From assembly GCA_005879985.1 (NCBI GenBank), contig VBIA01000125.1, forward strand, positions 10,861-61,139: DNA of 50,279 nucleotides, read 5' to 3'. This document shows positions 1 to 8,448 of this stretch, piece by piece; within the stretch, counting starts at the first letter, position 1; every line of letters starts with the position of its first letter. The notes below the pieces were generated by a model. The model saw only the letters and a list, made by a program, of their open reading frames with translations. It was not told the DNA's origin and ran no database searches. The stretch comes from Chloroflexota bacterium (GTDB lineage Bacteria; Chloroflexota; Dormibacteria; Dormibacterales; Dormibacteraceae). The translations under genes were made by a program, and so were the position numbers.

Positions 1-1159
1 CGTCCATTCGCCGCCAGGCCTCGAACACGTGCAGCCGGTGCGGCCCGGATTCCATCTCGATATGTCTTGATTCGAGGGCGAGGTTCTTGCTGTTGGGATG
101 GATCTTCTCGCCGTGCGCCGCGAGGACGCGCGTGACTGGGTCCTGCGCGAGCCACTCGATCTCGAGGCCCGGAACCTGCTTGCGCAGCTCGTCCGCGATC
201 GCCACATCGCGGCGTGCGTGTCCGAGGCCGATCGGAGAGGACACGTAGAGGGCGCGGCGCGGCCGCTTCAGCGCACGTCGCACCGCGGGCCGAGAAGGCG
301 GAGACAGCAGGAATTCGCCCAGGGCCAGGTTCACGGCCACCGGATCGCGCAGGTGCGGCCCGTGCCCAGAGCCTTCCATCGTCAGTAGGCGACCGCCGGT
401 CAGCTCAGCGAGGGCCAACCCGTTGGCGTGGAGAACGATCTCGTCCTCATCCCCATGTATGACGAGCACCGGGCAGGTGATTGCCCGCGCCAGCCGCTCC
501 GATTCAGCCCGGTCGAGTCCCGCGGCGCGCTCTGTCGCGATCAGCACCTGCGGGGTCGTCTCGAGGCCCCAGTTGACCGCATCCTCGATGGGCTTGGTCG
601 AGTGAGGCTCGGGAAACATGCTGCTGAAGAAGGTTTCGAGGAAGCCGCGATGATCCTGAAGCCAGTAGTTGGCGTTGAACTTCTGCCAGCTGTCGTATTC
701 GTCGCGGACGTCATCGAAGGTGGCGTTGACCGCGTCTCTCAGCGGCTGCCACGGCTCGAGCCGGACGCCGGGACCGATGAATGCGAGCCGCGTTACGCGC
801 TCTGGGTGTCGCGCCGCGATCATCAGCCCCCAACGCGCGCCGGCCGAAAGGCAGACCAGCGCCGCCGACCCGATGCCGCAGTCGTCCATCACCGCGAGCG
901 CGTCTGCGACGAACTCCTCATCGGAGTACGCCTCGGGCTCGAGGGGCCGATCGGATCTGCCGTTGCCGCGTCCGTCCATGACCAGCACGCGGCAGCGGCT
1001 CGCCAGGTAGGGGATCTGTTGCTTCCAGTGGCGCGAGTGGATGATCGACCAGGTTGGCATGAGGAACACGGTGCGGTCGCCCTCGCCGTACACCTCCCAG
1101 TGCAGGCGAACCCCACCGCGCGTCGTGTCGCCATCCCGAACGGGCTCAATCGCTCTCAT
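1..1159 (-). CDS. alpha/beta hydrolase fused to a glycosyltransferase-like domain (3' end beyond window)
   Basis: The reverse strand is open from an ATG at 1159 to the window edge, about 386 codons, with no stop. The first ~280 residues are an alpha/beta hydrolase: an HWEVYGEGD start, a nucleophile elbow CLSAG (Ser replacing the usual GxSxG context), then VLVIHGDEDEIV for the acid region and EGSGHGPHL for the catalytic His. After a short linker a second domain begins with YVSSPIGLGHARRD, the typical N-terminal signature of MGT/UGT-like glycosyltransferases, and runs off the window. The domain identities are read from motifs. The hydrolase reaction, sugar donor and acceptor cannot be inferred. 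The stretch 1160-1185 before the gene holds no other gene. Confidence 0.8.
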   Translation of the reverse strand, partial: MRAIEPVRDGDTTRGGVRLHWEVYGEGDRTVFLMPTWSIIHSRHWKQQIPYLASRCRVLVMDGRGNGRSDRPLEPEAYSDEEFVADALAVMDDCGIGSAALVCLSAGARWGLMIAARHPERVTRLAFIGPGVRLEPWQPLRDAVNATFDDVRDEYDSWQKFNANYWLQDHRGFLETFFSSMFPEPHSTKPIEDAVNWGLETTPQVLIATERAAGLDRAESERLARAITCPVLVIHGDEDEIVLHANGLALAELTGGRLLTMEGSGHGPHLRDPVAVNLALGEFLLSPPSRPAVRRALKRPRRALYVSSPIGLGHARRDVAIADELRKQVPGLEIEWLAQDPVTRVLAAHGEKIHPNSKNLALESRHIEMESGPHRLHVFEAWRRMD

Positions 1160-1185
1160 GCCAATCGGACCTCTTAGTTTGGGCA

Positions 1186-1213
1186 GGGCGGGCGGTGATG
1201 CAACCGCCCGCCC
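1186..1213 (-). terminator. GC-rich hairpin downstream of the methyltransferase gene
   Basis: An 11-bp perfect stem (GGGCGGGCGGT / ACCGCCCGCCC) with a 6-nt loop lies 16 bp past the methyltransferase stop and 27 bp before the next gene on the same strand. No U-run follows on the minus strand, so it is either a non-canonical terminator or an attenuating or stabilising hairpin. Confidence 0.45.
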
Positions 1214-1228
1214 CATGATGCAGGCCGG

Positions 1229-2302
1229 CTAGGGCCGGACTTCGTAGACCACGTTGAACGGCGTCTCATTGATGCGGCGGAAGCGGGTGAATCCGGCGGC
1301 CGTCACGACGTCGCGGATCTTCTTCTCGCCGGCCTGGGCGCCGAGCGCAAGCCCGACCTCCTGCGACAGGGAGTTGGGGACGCACAGGAATGTGGAGAAC
1401 GCGTAGTAGGCGCGCCCGACCGGGTTCAGGTTCTGCTCGACCGTGTCACCGGCGAGGGGCTCAACGATGAGCCAGGTGCCGTCGGCGGCCAGCGCCTGCT
1501 TGATGTGCTTGGCCACGCCCACCGGGTCGCCCATGTCGTGCAGCGAGTCGAAGACGGCGATGAGGTCGTAGCCCGAGCCGGGGAACGAGGACGCGGACGC
1601 GACGTCGAACTGCAGGCGGTTGCTGAGGCCGGCGTCCCTGGCCTTCTTGCGTGCCAGCGCGATCGATTCCTTGTGGTAGTCGAAGCCCGTCACCTTCGAG
1701 CGCGGATAGGCCTCGGCCATCAGCCGCGAGGACGCGCCCAGCCCGCAGCCGATGTCGGCGATCCGCGCGCCGACGCGGAGCTTCTCCTCGATGCCGTCGA
1801 GGGCCGGGATCCAGGTCGAGACCAGGTTGGCGTTGTAACCGGGGCGGAAGAACCGCTCGCAGCCCGTGGAGACGCCCAGGTCGTGCTGGTGCCAGCCGAA
1901 TCCTGCGCCGCTGCGGAAGCTCTCCTCGATGTGAGGCTCGGCCTTGATCGTGGCCATGGCCAGCTCGAACGCGCCGCAGACAAACGCTGGGCTGTTCTCG
2001 TCCGCCAGCGCCATCGCCTGCTCGGCCGGGAGCTCGTACCTCTGCGTCGACGGGTCGTACGTCACGTAGCCGCCGGCGGCCTGGGCGTTGAGCCACTCGC
2101 GGACGTAGCGCTCGGCCGTCCCGGTCTTCTCCGCCAGGTCGCCTGACGACATCGGACCCGCGCCCGCCATCGCCCGGTAGAGGCCCAGCCGGTCACCGGC
2201 AACGATGAGCCCCGCGTTTACGGTCGCGCCGAGCTCGCCGATGACCTGCCCGAGAAACGCCATCAGCTTGTCCATGTCGGGAGCCTGAGTCTGAACTGCC
2301 AT
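1229..2302 (-). CDS. class I SAM-dependent methyltransferase, Rv2258c-like, with N-terminal winged helix
   Basis: This 357-residue protein has a small winged-helix/dimerisation region (about residues 20-95, with the ERYVREWLNAQAAGGYV segment) followed by a Rossmann methyltransferase core. The SAM-binding motif I is ADIGCGLGASSR near residue 185, motif II includes GFDYHKESI, and FDSLHDMGDP occupies the motif IV position. This two-part layout matches mycobacterial Rv2258c and related small-molecule methyltransferases. The ATG at 2302 is preceded by GGAGGT (2309-2314 on the opposite strand), which fixes the start. It diverges from the LuxR-type regulator with almost no spacer. The substrate is unknown. 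Confidence 0.85.
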   Translation of the reverse strand: MAVQTQAPDMDKLMAFLGQVIGELGATVNAGLIVAGDRLGLYRAMAGAGPMSSGDLAEKTGTAERYVREWLNAQAAGGYVTYDPSTQRYELPAEQAMALADENSPAFVCGAFELAMATIKAEPHIEESFRSGAGFGWHQHDLGVSTGCERFFRPGYNANLVSTWIPALDGIEEKLRVGARIADIGCGLGASSRLMAEAYPRSKVTGFDYHKESIALARKKARDAGLSNRLQFDVASASSFPGSGYDLIAVFDSLHDMGDPVGVAKHIKQALAADGTWLIVEPLAGDTVEQNLNPVGRAYYAFSTFLCVPNSLSQEVGLALGAQAGEKKIRDVVTAAGFTRFRRINETPFNVVYEVRP

Positions 2303-2320
2303 TTCGAAACCTCCAGCAAA

Positions 2321-5300
2321 TTGGGATGCGACGACCGTAGGGCTGGAGACGCAGGCATCGCATCAGGGGCCCCACCTAGTAGTTGGCGTGACAATTACGC
2401 CGTGCTCTTCGGCCGCGAAGGCGAGGTACGGGTGGTGGGCCAGGCGCTGGCGGCGGCGCGCGTGGGCAAGAGCACCCGACTCGTCATTCGGGGCGAGCCA
2501 GGCATCGGCAAGTCGGCGCTGCTCGAGCAGGCGGTGGCCGACGCGGGGCCGATGCGGCTGCTGTCGGCGCACGGCGTCGAGTTCGAGGCGAGCGTGCCAT
2601 TCGCCGGGCTGCACGAGCTGCTTGGGCCGGCGCTTCGGCTCCTCGACAAGTTGCCGCCGGTCCACGCGGCTGCCCTGCGCTCGTCGCTCGGCCTGGGTGA
2701 GCGCATCGAGGCCGACCGGCTAATCGTCGGCGCCGCCGTGCTGGGTCTGATCTCCTCCTACGCCGAGAACGGGCCGCTGCTGGTGACAGTGGACGACGCG
2801 CACTGGCTGGACGCCGCGTCGGCCGAAGCGATCGCCTTCGCTGCCCGCCGGCTGGTGGCCGACCCTGTCGCGATCCTGGTGGCCGTGCGCGAAGGTCACG
2901 ACTCGCCCTTCCTGACGGCGGGCTGGCCTGAGGTCGAGCTGCGCGGGCTCGACCGGGACGCTGCGGCACACCTCCTCGAGGAGCTCGCGACAGTACCGAC
3001 CAGTGATTCACTCGACCGGCTGCTCCGCGCCACCGACGGCAACCCGCTGGCGCTGGTGGAGCTGGCGCGGAGCGATCCGCAACCTGCCGGCGCGCCGCAC
3101 CTCGACCTGCCGGTCGTGACCAGCCTGGAGCGGGCTTACCTGCGCCGGGCTGACGGCCTCTCGGTTGGTGCGCGGCAGGTTCTGCTCCTGATGGCCGCAT
3201 CCGGGGTCTTGGACCTGGGGCTCATGCGCCGCGCCGCGGCCGCCCTCGAGATCGGGGAAAAGGCCGTGGAGGAGGCTGAGGCGGCCGGCTCGCTGCTCCG
3301 GGTGAGCGGCGATCACGCCGACTTCGTCCATCCCCTCGCGCGGGCTGCGATCTACCACGCTGCGTCCCCCGCACAGCGCCGCGCCGCGCATGGCGCCCTG
3401 GCCGGCGCAATGGTCGGCGCCGACGACCTTGACCGGCGCGCCTGGCACCTGGCGGGCGCCACGACAGGCTGGGACGCCGAGGCCGCAGGCGCGCTGGCGC
3501 AGGCCGCGCAGCGGGCCCGCGAGAGCACCGCCTACAGCGCTGCCGCCGCTGCCCTCGCCGAGTCAGCCCGACTCACGGAGGATCTGAGCCTTCGCTCCGA
3601 TCGGCTCTTCAGGGCCGCCGAGAACGCCTGGCTCGGCGGCGACGCTGCCCGCTCCATCGGGCTGCTTGCGGCGGCCAGAAAGCTGACGAATTCGACCGTG
3701 GCGTTGGTCGACATCGACAGCCTGGACGGACACATCGCCATGCGGCGCGGCTCAGTGATCGAGGGCTACCGCACGCTCACGACGGCCGCCGCCACGATCG
3801 AGGCGGTGGATCGGCTGAAGGCGGTCCGCATCCTGGCCGACGCGGCGCTGTCCACGATCTGGGCCGGGCAGCCTGACGAGATGCGCGTGGCCGCGACCAG
3901 AGCAATGCAACTGCTCGAGAAGGGAGATCCGCCCGAGCCGGCGGTGTTCGCGCACGTTTCGTACGGCGCGCTGGCGATCCTTGCGGGCCACGGCTCCGAT
4001 GGGGCGCGGCGGCTCCACGAAAGCGTCGCGCTCTTCGGCAAGGTACCGGCCGAGAGCGTCGATCCGCTGCTGCTGATGTGCACTGGCATAGCGGGCCTGT
4101 TTCTGCGTGAAGCGCAGGTTGGGCGCGAGCTGCTGGATCGGGCACTTAGGCAGGCGCGTGAGCACGCCCCGACCGCAGCGCTGCCGATGGTCCTCTTCAT
4201 GCTCGGACGCGATGACGCGGCCACCGACCATTGGGCCATGGCGCGGGCGCAGTACGAGGAGTCGGAGCGCGTCGCGCGCGAAACGACGCAGTTCACGTGG
4301 CTGGCGGGGGCTGTCGCAGGCCTTGCCTGGCTGGACGCGCTCGAGGGCCACGCGGAGGAGTGCCGGACACATGCAGCAGAGGCCCGGCAGGTGTCGGAGC
4401 AGTACGGCATGGGGTTCTTCAAGGCGTGGTCGATGATCGCCCTGGGCCAGTTGGAGCTAGGCCTCGGCAACCCGCAGGCGGCGATGACGCACTTCGCCGA
4501 ATGCACCCATTTCCTGAAGGAGCTGGCGATCGACGACCCTGATCTTTCGCCCGCCCCGGACATCGTGGACGCGCTTGTCCGCCTCGGCCGAGTCCCCGAA
4601 GCACAGGCCATCAGCGACGAATACACGCGGCGCGCTGAGGAGAAGGGCTTGCCCTTCGCCCTCGCCCGCGCCGCACGCGCACGTGCGCTTCTCGCGGACG
4701 ACCGCGCGTTCGCCGCGGAGTTCGAAGCCGCGCTGCGCCATCACGAGAGCACGCCTGACGTGTTCGAGGGAGCCAGAACGCGCCTCTACTACGGCGAGCG
4801 GCTCCGCAGGACGCGGCGGCGCGTCGACGCCAGGAAGCAGCTGCGAGCCGCGCTCAATTCTTTCGATCAGCTGGGCGCCGCCACCTGGTCCGAGCGCGCC
4901 CTGGCAGAGCTCGAGGCCAGCGGAGAGACCGCCCGAGTTCGCGACGACCCCCATCGGCAGCAGCTGACACCGCAGGAGCTGCAGGTCGCCCTCATCCTGG
5001 CCGAGGGTTCAACCACGCGCGAGGCGGCGACCAAGCTGTACTTGAGCCCGAAGACGGTCGAATACCACCTGCGCCATGTCTACGACAAGCTCGAGGTTCG
5101 CACCCGCGACGACCTGCGCGCGGCCCTGCTGGAACAGACACGGCCGGTGAGCACGCGCAAAGCGCTGATGTTCACGGACCTCGCAGGCTCCACGGCGCTG
5201 GTGGAGGCGATCGGCGATGCCGCGTGGCACAACCTGAGCGTCTGGCTGGACGGCGAGCTGCGCAGCCGCTTTCAGGCGCATCACGGCCATGAGGTGGACC

Positions 5301-5644
5301 ACGCAGGCGATGGGTTTTTCGTGCTGTTCGGCTCGGCGCGCGATGCTGTCGACTGCGCCATCGACGTGCAGCGCCGGCTCCTGACCCACCGGCGCCTGCA
5401 TGGCTACGCGCCGCAGCTGCGAATCGGTATCCACGTGGGCGAAGTGAGCGACTCGGGTTCGGCGGTCCGGGGCGCCGCGGTGCACCGCGCTGCGCGGCTC
5501 TGCGCGGCGGCCGGGCCGGACGAGATCCTCGCGTCGCGCGAAGTGCTGGAGTCGAGCGGCAGGCCGCTGACCGGGCTCAAGACGATGGCGCTGAAGGGCA
5601 TGAAGGATAAGGTCGAGGCCGCCGAGATCAGCTGGCAGGGTTAG
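2321..5644 (+). CDS. large ATPase regulator with LuxR HTH and C-terminal class III cyclase-like domain
   Basis: This LuxR-family ATPase (LAL/STAND type) has a Walker A GEPGIGKS at residues 58-65, a Walker B LLVTVDDAHWLD near 153, a long TPR-like helical middle, a LuxR helix-turn-helix near 881-935 (LTPQELQ to TREAATKLYLSPKTVEYHLR) and a class III cyclase domain from ~947 to the end. The two metal aspartates are present (FTDLAGST, GDGFFVLF). The substrate-selecting Lys position reads Asp (EVDHAGD) and the transition-state Asn reads His (AVHRAARL), so cyclase activity is doubtful and the domain may only bind nucleotide. The first in-frame ATG is 2321, but GTG 2402, just before LFGRE, fits the family better. 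It probably activates nearby genes, but the target is unknown. Confidence 0.87.
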   Translation: MGCDDRRAGDAGIASGAPPSSWRDNYAVLFGREGEVRVVGQALAAARVGKSTRLVIRGEPGIGKSALLEQAVADAGPMRLLSAHGVEFEASVPFAGLHELLGPALRLLDKLPPVHAAALRSSLGLGERIEADRLIVGAAVLGLISSYAENGPLLVTVDDAHWLDAASAEAIAFAARRLVADPVAILVAVREGHDSPFLTAGWPEVELRGLDRDAAAHLLEELATVPTSDSLDRLLRATDGNPLALVELARSDPQPAGAPHLDLPVVTSLERAYLRRADGLSVGARQVLLLMAASGVLDLGLMRRAAAALEIGEKAVEEAEAAGSLLRVSGDHADFVHPLARAAIYHAASPAQRRAAHGALAGAMVGADDLDRRAWHLAGATTGWDAEAAGALAQAAQRARESTAYSAAAAALAESARLTEDLSLRSDRLFRAAENAWLGGDAARSIGLLAAARKLTNSTVALVDIDSLDGHIAMRRGSVIEGYRTLTTAAATIEAVDRLKAVRILADAALSTIWAGQPDEMRVAATRAMQLLEKGDPPEPAVFAHVSYGALAILAGHGSDGARRLHESVALFGKVPAESVDPLLLMCTGIAGLFLREAQVGRELLDRALRQAREHAPTAALPMVLFMLGRDDAATDHWAMARAQYEESERVARETTQFTWLAGAVAGLAWLDALEGHAEECRTHAAEARQVSEQYGMGFFKAWSMIALGQLELGLGNPQAAMTHFAECTHFLKELAIDDPDLSPAPDIVDALVRLGRVPEAQAISDEYTRRAEEKGLPFALARAARARALLADDRAFAAEFEAALRHHESTPDVFEGARTRLYYGERLRRTRRRVDARKQLRAALNSFDQLGAATWSERALAELEASGETARVRDDPHRQQLTPQELQVALILAEGSTTREAATKLYLSPKTVEYHLRHVYDKLEVRTRDDLRAALLEQTRPVSTRKALMFTDLAGSTALVEAIGDAAWHNLSVWLDGELRSRFQAHHGHEVDHAGDGFFVLFGSARDAVDCAIDVQRRLLTHRRLHGYAPQLRIGIHVGEVSDSGSAVRGAAVHRAARLCAAAGPDEILASREVLESSGRPLTGLKTMALKGMKDKVEAAEISWQG

Positions 5645-5653
5645 CCAGCCGCG

Positions 5654-6364
5654 TCAGCAGCCGAGCTGTTCGGCCAGGTCGATGAAGCTGGTCGCCTGGA
5701 TGTCCGAATCCGGGTCCGGAAGCCGGTCCGCCCCGCCGCCAGGTCCCTTCTCGAGCGGGCGCTCGACGAACGCGGTGCGCAAGCCCGCGGCCTGGGCCGC
5801 GCGCAGGTCGCCTTTGTGGGCCGCCACCATCATCACGCGGTCGGGCGCAACTCCAAGAGCCGATGCGGCGCCAAGGTAGATCTCCGGATCGGGCTTGTAG
5901 TGGTGGAAATCCTCCGCCGACATGAGCCGCGTAAACGGCAGGCCGGCGTGGCGGACCAGGCCTTCCTGCTGGGAGCGATTGCCGTTCGACAGCGTGGACA
6001 CGACATAGCGTGGCTGGAGCCTTTTCAGGCCCTCGACAGCGTCGGGCCACGGCGGAAGCCGCTCCCAGGCCTGGGTCAGCTCGTCGCGATCCGCGCTGCC
6101 GAAGCCATCCAACCCGAGGTCGCGCAGCACCTCGTCGAGGGAAGCGCGGTGCAGCTGGTCGAAGTTGGTCCATGGCAGCTCACCGGTCCTCACCTTGGCC
6201 ATGTAGGGCAGGTACAGCGCGCGCCAGGCGTCGGCGAGGCGCTCCCAGTCGGCTTCCACACCACGCAGGTTGCCCAGCCGGCGGGCTTCGGCGATGACGC
6301 CTGTGCGCCAGTCGACCACCGTCCCGAAGACGTCGAACGTGAACGCTCTTACCTCGAAGCCCAC
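5654..6364 (-). CDS. HAD-superfamily haloacid dehalogenase type II-like hydrolase
   Basis: The 236-residue protein has the HAD motifs in order: the nucleophile in FTFDVFGTVVDW (residues ~8-19), Ser/Asn motif II in STLSNGN, Lys motif III in HYKPDPEIY, and the acidic motif IV region VMMVAAHKGDLRAA. Length and motif context match (S)-2-haloacid dehalogenases, which hydrolyse 2-haloalkanoic acids to hydroxy acids through an aspartyl ester; many members act on other substrates. It starts at GTG 6364, 2 nt after the stop of the LLM gene, so it is the last cistron of the 9226-to-5654 operon. It converges on the regulator gene, leaving only 9 bp between the stops. Confidence 0.83.
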   Translation of the reverse strand: MGFEVRAFTFDVFGTVVDWRTGVIAEARRLGNLRGVEADWERLADAWRALYLPYMAKVRTGELPWTNFDQLHRASLDEVLRDLGLDGFGSADRDELTQAWERLPPWPDAVEGLKRLQPRYVVSTLSNGNRSQQEGLVRHAGLPFTRLMSAEDFHHYKPDPEIYLGAASALGVAPDRVMMVAAHKGDLRAAQAAGLRTAFVERPLEKGPGGGADRLPDPDSDIQATSFIDLAEQLGC

Positions 6365-6366
6365 CG

Positions 6367-7278
6367 CTAATCCGCCGGGCGTGAGGCCTCGAGGAGGCGG
6401 CGCACGGTGTCGCTGTAGTCGCTGAGGTTCGGTCGCGCCAGCCGCACCACGATCTCATGCGCGCCCGCCGCGCGGTAGGCGGCGAACCATTCGGCGGCCG
6501 ATTCGAGTGTTCCCGCGTGGAGCGCCATGCCTTTGGCCATCACCTCTGCGGGGACCCCGTAGTAGGCAAGCATGTAGGCGTTCAACTCGGCCGCCGCGTC
6601 GCTCGCGCTGTCGGAGACGGCGACCGTGAGGTACACCCCCGTGGCGATGCTGCCTGGATCCCGGCCGGCCCTCTCGGCTGCCGCATGCACGGCGCGCAAG
6701 CCCGAGGCGTAATCAGACGGCGTGGGGCTCAGCGGCAACCATCCTTCGAACCGCTCGCCGGTGAGGCGCAGCATCCGCGGACCGGTGCCGCCCACCCAGA
6801 CCGGCGGACCGCCCGGATTGAAAGGACGCGGCTGCAGCTCGATTCCGGGCTCCTCGTTGCGCCACAACCGCCGGCATCTCTCGATGGCGGCGAGCATCCC
6901 GCCGACCCGCCGGTCGCTCGGCACGCCGACCGCCTTCAGCTCCGCGTGCGTGCCGGGCAGCTCGGCGCCGGGCCCGATGCCCACGACGACGCGACCCCTG
7001 GCGATCCGATCGACGGTGGCCAGCTGGTGGGCAAGCGAAACAGGGTGCCGCAACAGCGGCAGCAAGACCGCGGTGCCCAGCTGCACACGTCTTGTTGCTC
7101 CGGCGATGGCGCCGAGAAGCGCCACCGGCTCGCCGCGCGGACGGGCCAGCAGAGAGTCACCTACCCACACCGAATCGAAGCCTGAGCTCTCCGCCTCGAC
7201 GGCGGTCTGGACCAGCGAAGCGAAGTCGCTGTCGGCCCAGAGCAGAACCTCGCGAGACGGCAGCAGCAGTCCGGTCAT
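6367..7278 (-). CDS. LLM-class (bacterial luciferase-like, probably F420-dependent) oxidoreductase
   Basis: The 303-residue TIM-barrel protein has an N-terminal AVEAESSGFDSVWVGDSLL segment, followed by GAIAGATRRVQLGTAVLLP, then GRVVVGIGPG and PPVWVGGTGPRMLRL, the usual landmarks of the luciferase-like monooxygenase family. In high-GC Gram-positives and Chloroflexota such proteins commonly use coenzyme F420; flavin use cannot be excluded from sequence. Its ATG overlaps the TGA of the aldo-keto reductase (ATGA, 7275-7278), indicating translational coupling. Another LLM protein lies at 31534-32547, but the two differ in length and context. The substrate is unknown. Confidence 0.85.
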   Translation of the reverse strand: MTGLLLPSREVLLWADSDFASLVQTAVEAESSGFDSVWVGDSLLARPRGEPVALLGAIAGATRRVQLGTAVLLPLLRHPVSLAHQLATVDRIARGRVVVGIGPGAELPGTHAELKAVGVPSDRRVGGMLAAIERCRRLWRNEEPGIELQPRPFNPGGPPVWVGGTGPRMLRLTGERFEGWLPLSPTPSDYASGLRAVHAAAERAGRDPGSIATGVYLTVAVSDSASDAAAELNAYMLAYYGVPAEVMAKGMALHAGTLESAAEWFAAYRAAGAHEIVVRLARPNLSDYSDTVRRLLEASRPAD

Positions 7279-8057
7279 ACGCGCTGTTCGAGCGTCGACA
7301 GATCGGCCTCGCTCAACTCCATCTTCGACGCGGCCAGGTTCTCCTCGAGATGCGCTGGCGACAGGGTGCCGGGGATGGGCAGCATCACTGGCGAGCGTTT
7401 CAACAGCCAGGCGAGTGCGACCTGCTGCGTGCTGGCGCCCTTGCGCCTTGCGAGCTCTTCGAGCGCACGACCTTCGGCGCCGTGCAGCGGATAGAACGGC
7501 ACGAACGGAATGCCCTCGCGGGTGCAGTAGTCGACCTCAGCGTCGTGCTTCCGCTCCGACAGGCTGTACTGGTGCTGCACGGCGGCGATCGGTACCACTT
7601 TGCGCGCTCGCTCGATCTGCTCGACGGTCACCTGCGAGACTCCGACGTTGCGAATGACGCCGCGGTCCACGTACTCCTTGATCGCAGCCAGGCTCGTCTC
7701 GATAGGAACGTTGGGGTCGACGCGGTGCAGGTAGTACAGTGCGATGCTCTTGCCGCGAAGCCGGCGCAGGCTCTCGTCGATCTCTGAGCGGATCACTGCC
7801 GGCGAGCCCCCATTGAATCCGCCTTTGGTGGCCACGATGACGTTGTCGGGTATGGGGGAGAGCGCGGCCCCGATCGTCTCCTCGCTCTGCCCTCCCGTGT
7901 ACAGGTGCGCGGTGTCTATCACCTGCACCCCCGCCGCAATCGCGGCCTTGATGAACGCGATGTTCGTGTGCGTATTCGTGAGCCGATTGGTGCCCAGGCC
8001 GATACGCGCCATCTCGACGCCGGCGAACTTCACCCGCTCATCCCCACGGGCGAGCAC
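7275..8057 (-). CDS. aldo/keto reductase
   Basis: This NAD(P)H-dependent carbonyl reductase has an (alpha/beta)8 barrel. Catalytic residues are visible as Asp and Tyr in VQVIDTAHLYTGG, Lys in VIVATKGG and His in ALYYLHRVDP. The C-terminal cofactor region includes LPIPGTLSPAHLEENLAA. The open frame permits a start at 8057, but GTG 8033, five bases past the upstream stop, begins the protein at VKFAGVEMARIGLG, which fits the family. It sits third in the operon between the PPOX and LLM genes, overlapping the latter by 4 nt. The physiological substrate is not identifiable. Confidence 0.86.
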   Translation of the reverse strand: MLARGDERVKFAGVEMARIGLGTNRLTNTHTNIAFIKAAIAAGVQVIDTAHLYTGGQSEETIGAALSPIPDNVIVATKGGFNGGSPAVIRSEIDESLRRLRGKSIALYYLHRVDPNVPIETSLAAIKEYVDRGVIRNVGVSQVTVEQIERARKVVPIAAVQHQYSLSERKHDAEVDYCTREGIPFVPFYPLHGAEGRALEELARRKGASTQQVALAWLLKRSPVMLPIPGTLSPAHLEENLAASKMELSEADLSTLEQRV

Positions 8058-8448
8058 GCACCGGGTGGATCGTCACGATCACACGGCTCTCGCCCGGCCG
8101 GTCTCGCGAGCGCAGGTCGACGCCGTACTTGGCGCCGACCAGGTCTGCGAACTTGTAGTCGGAATCAGGCTGAATCTCCGCGTCGCCCCGCAGTTCCACA
8201 TACCGATGAGGATTGGCGTGATCGAGGAGAACCACGCTGACCTTTGGGTTGCGCCTGAGGTTCTTCGTCTTCTGCCGGCTGGTGTTGAGCGAGACCTTCA
8301 CCGTGCCGTCTTGCGCCAGGAACCACAGTGCCGACACCTGCGGCCGTCCGTCAGGACCGACCGTCGCCATGATCGCGACGCGTGACTGCAGGAGATCGCG
8401 ATGGCTCTCGGGAATCGACTCAGGCGGGTCGGGCACTCGCTCCATCAT
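8038..8448 (-). CDS. PPOX-class (pyridoxamine 5'-phosphate oxidase fold) probably F420-binding protein
   Basis: About 136 residues form a split-beta-barrel flavin/F420-binding fold: VAIMATVGPDGRPQVSALWF, then NLRRNPKVSVVLLD and a C-terminal VIVTIHPVRA. Members reduce or oxidise small substrates with F420, or bind FMN or heme. The frame is open from 8469, but the tandem ATGs at 8448/8445 are preferred because the leader before them lies deep inside the upstream hydrolase gene. Even so it overlaps that gene by 29 nt. Adjacent LLM and AKR genes suggest a small redox or detoxification operon, which is inference. Confidence 0.8.
   Translation of the reverse strand: MMERVPDPPESIPESHRDLLQSRVAIMATVGPDGRPQVSALWFLAQDGTVKVSLNTSRQKTKNLRRNPKVSVVLLDHANPHRYVELRGDAEIQPDSDYKFADLVGAKYGVDLRSRDRPGESRVIVTIHPVRARPWG

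Noticed and set aside
428-1177. 249-codon plus-strand frame at the left edge
   Set aside because: The minus strand encodes a clear alpha/beta hydrolase with triad motifs over the same bases.
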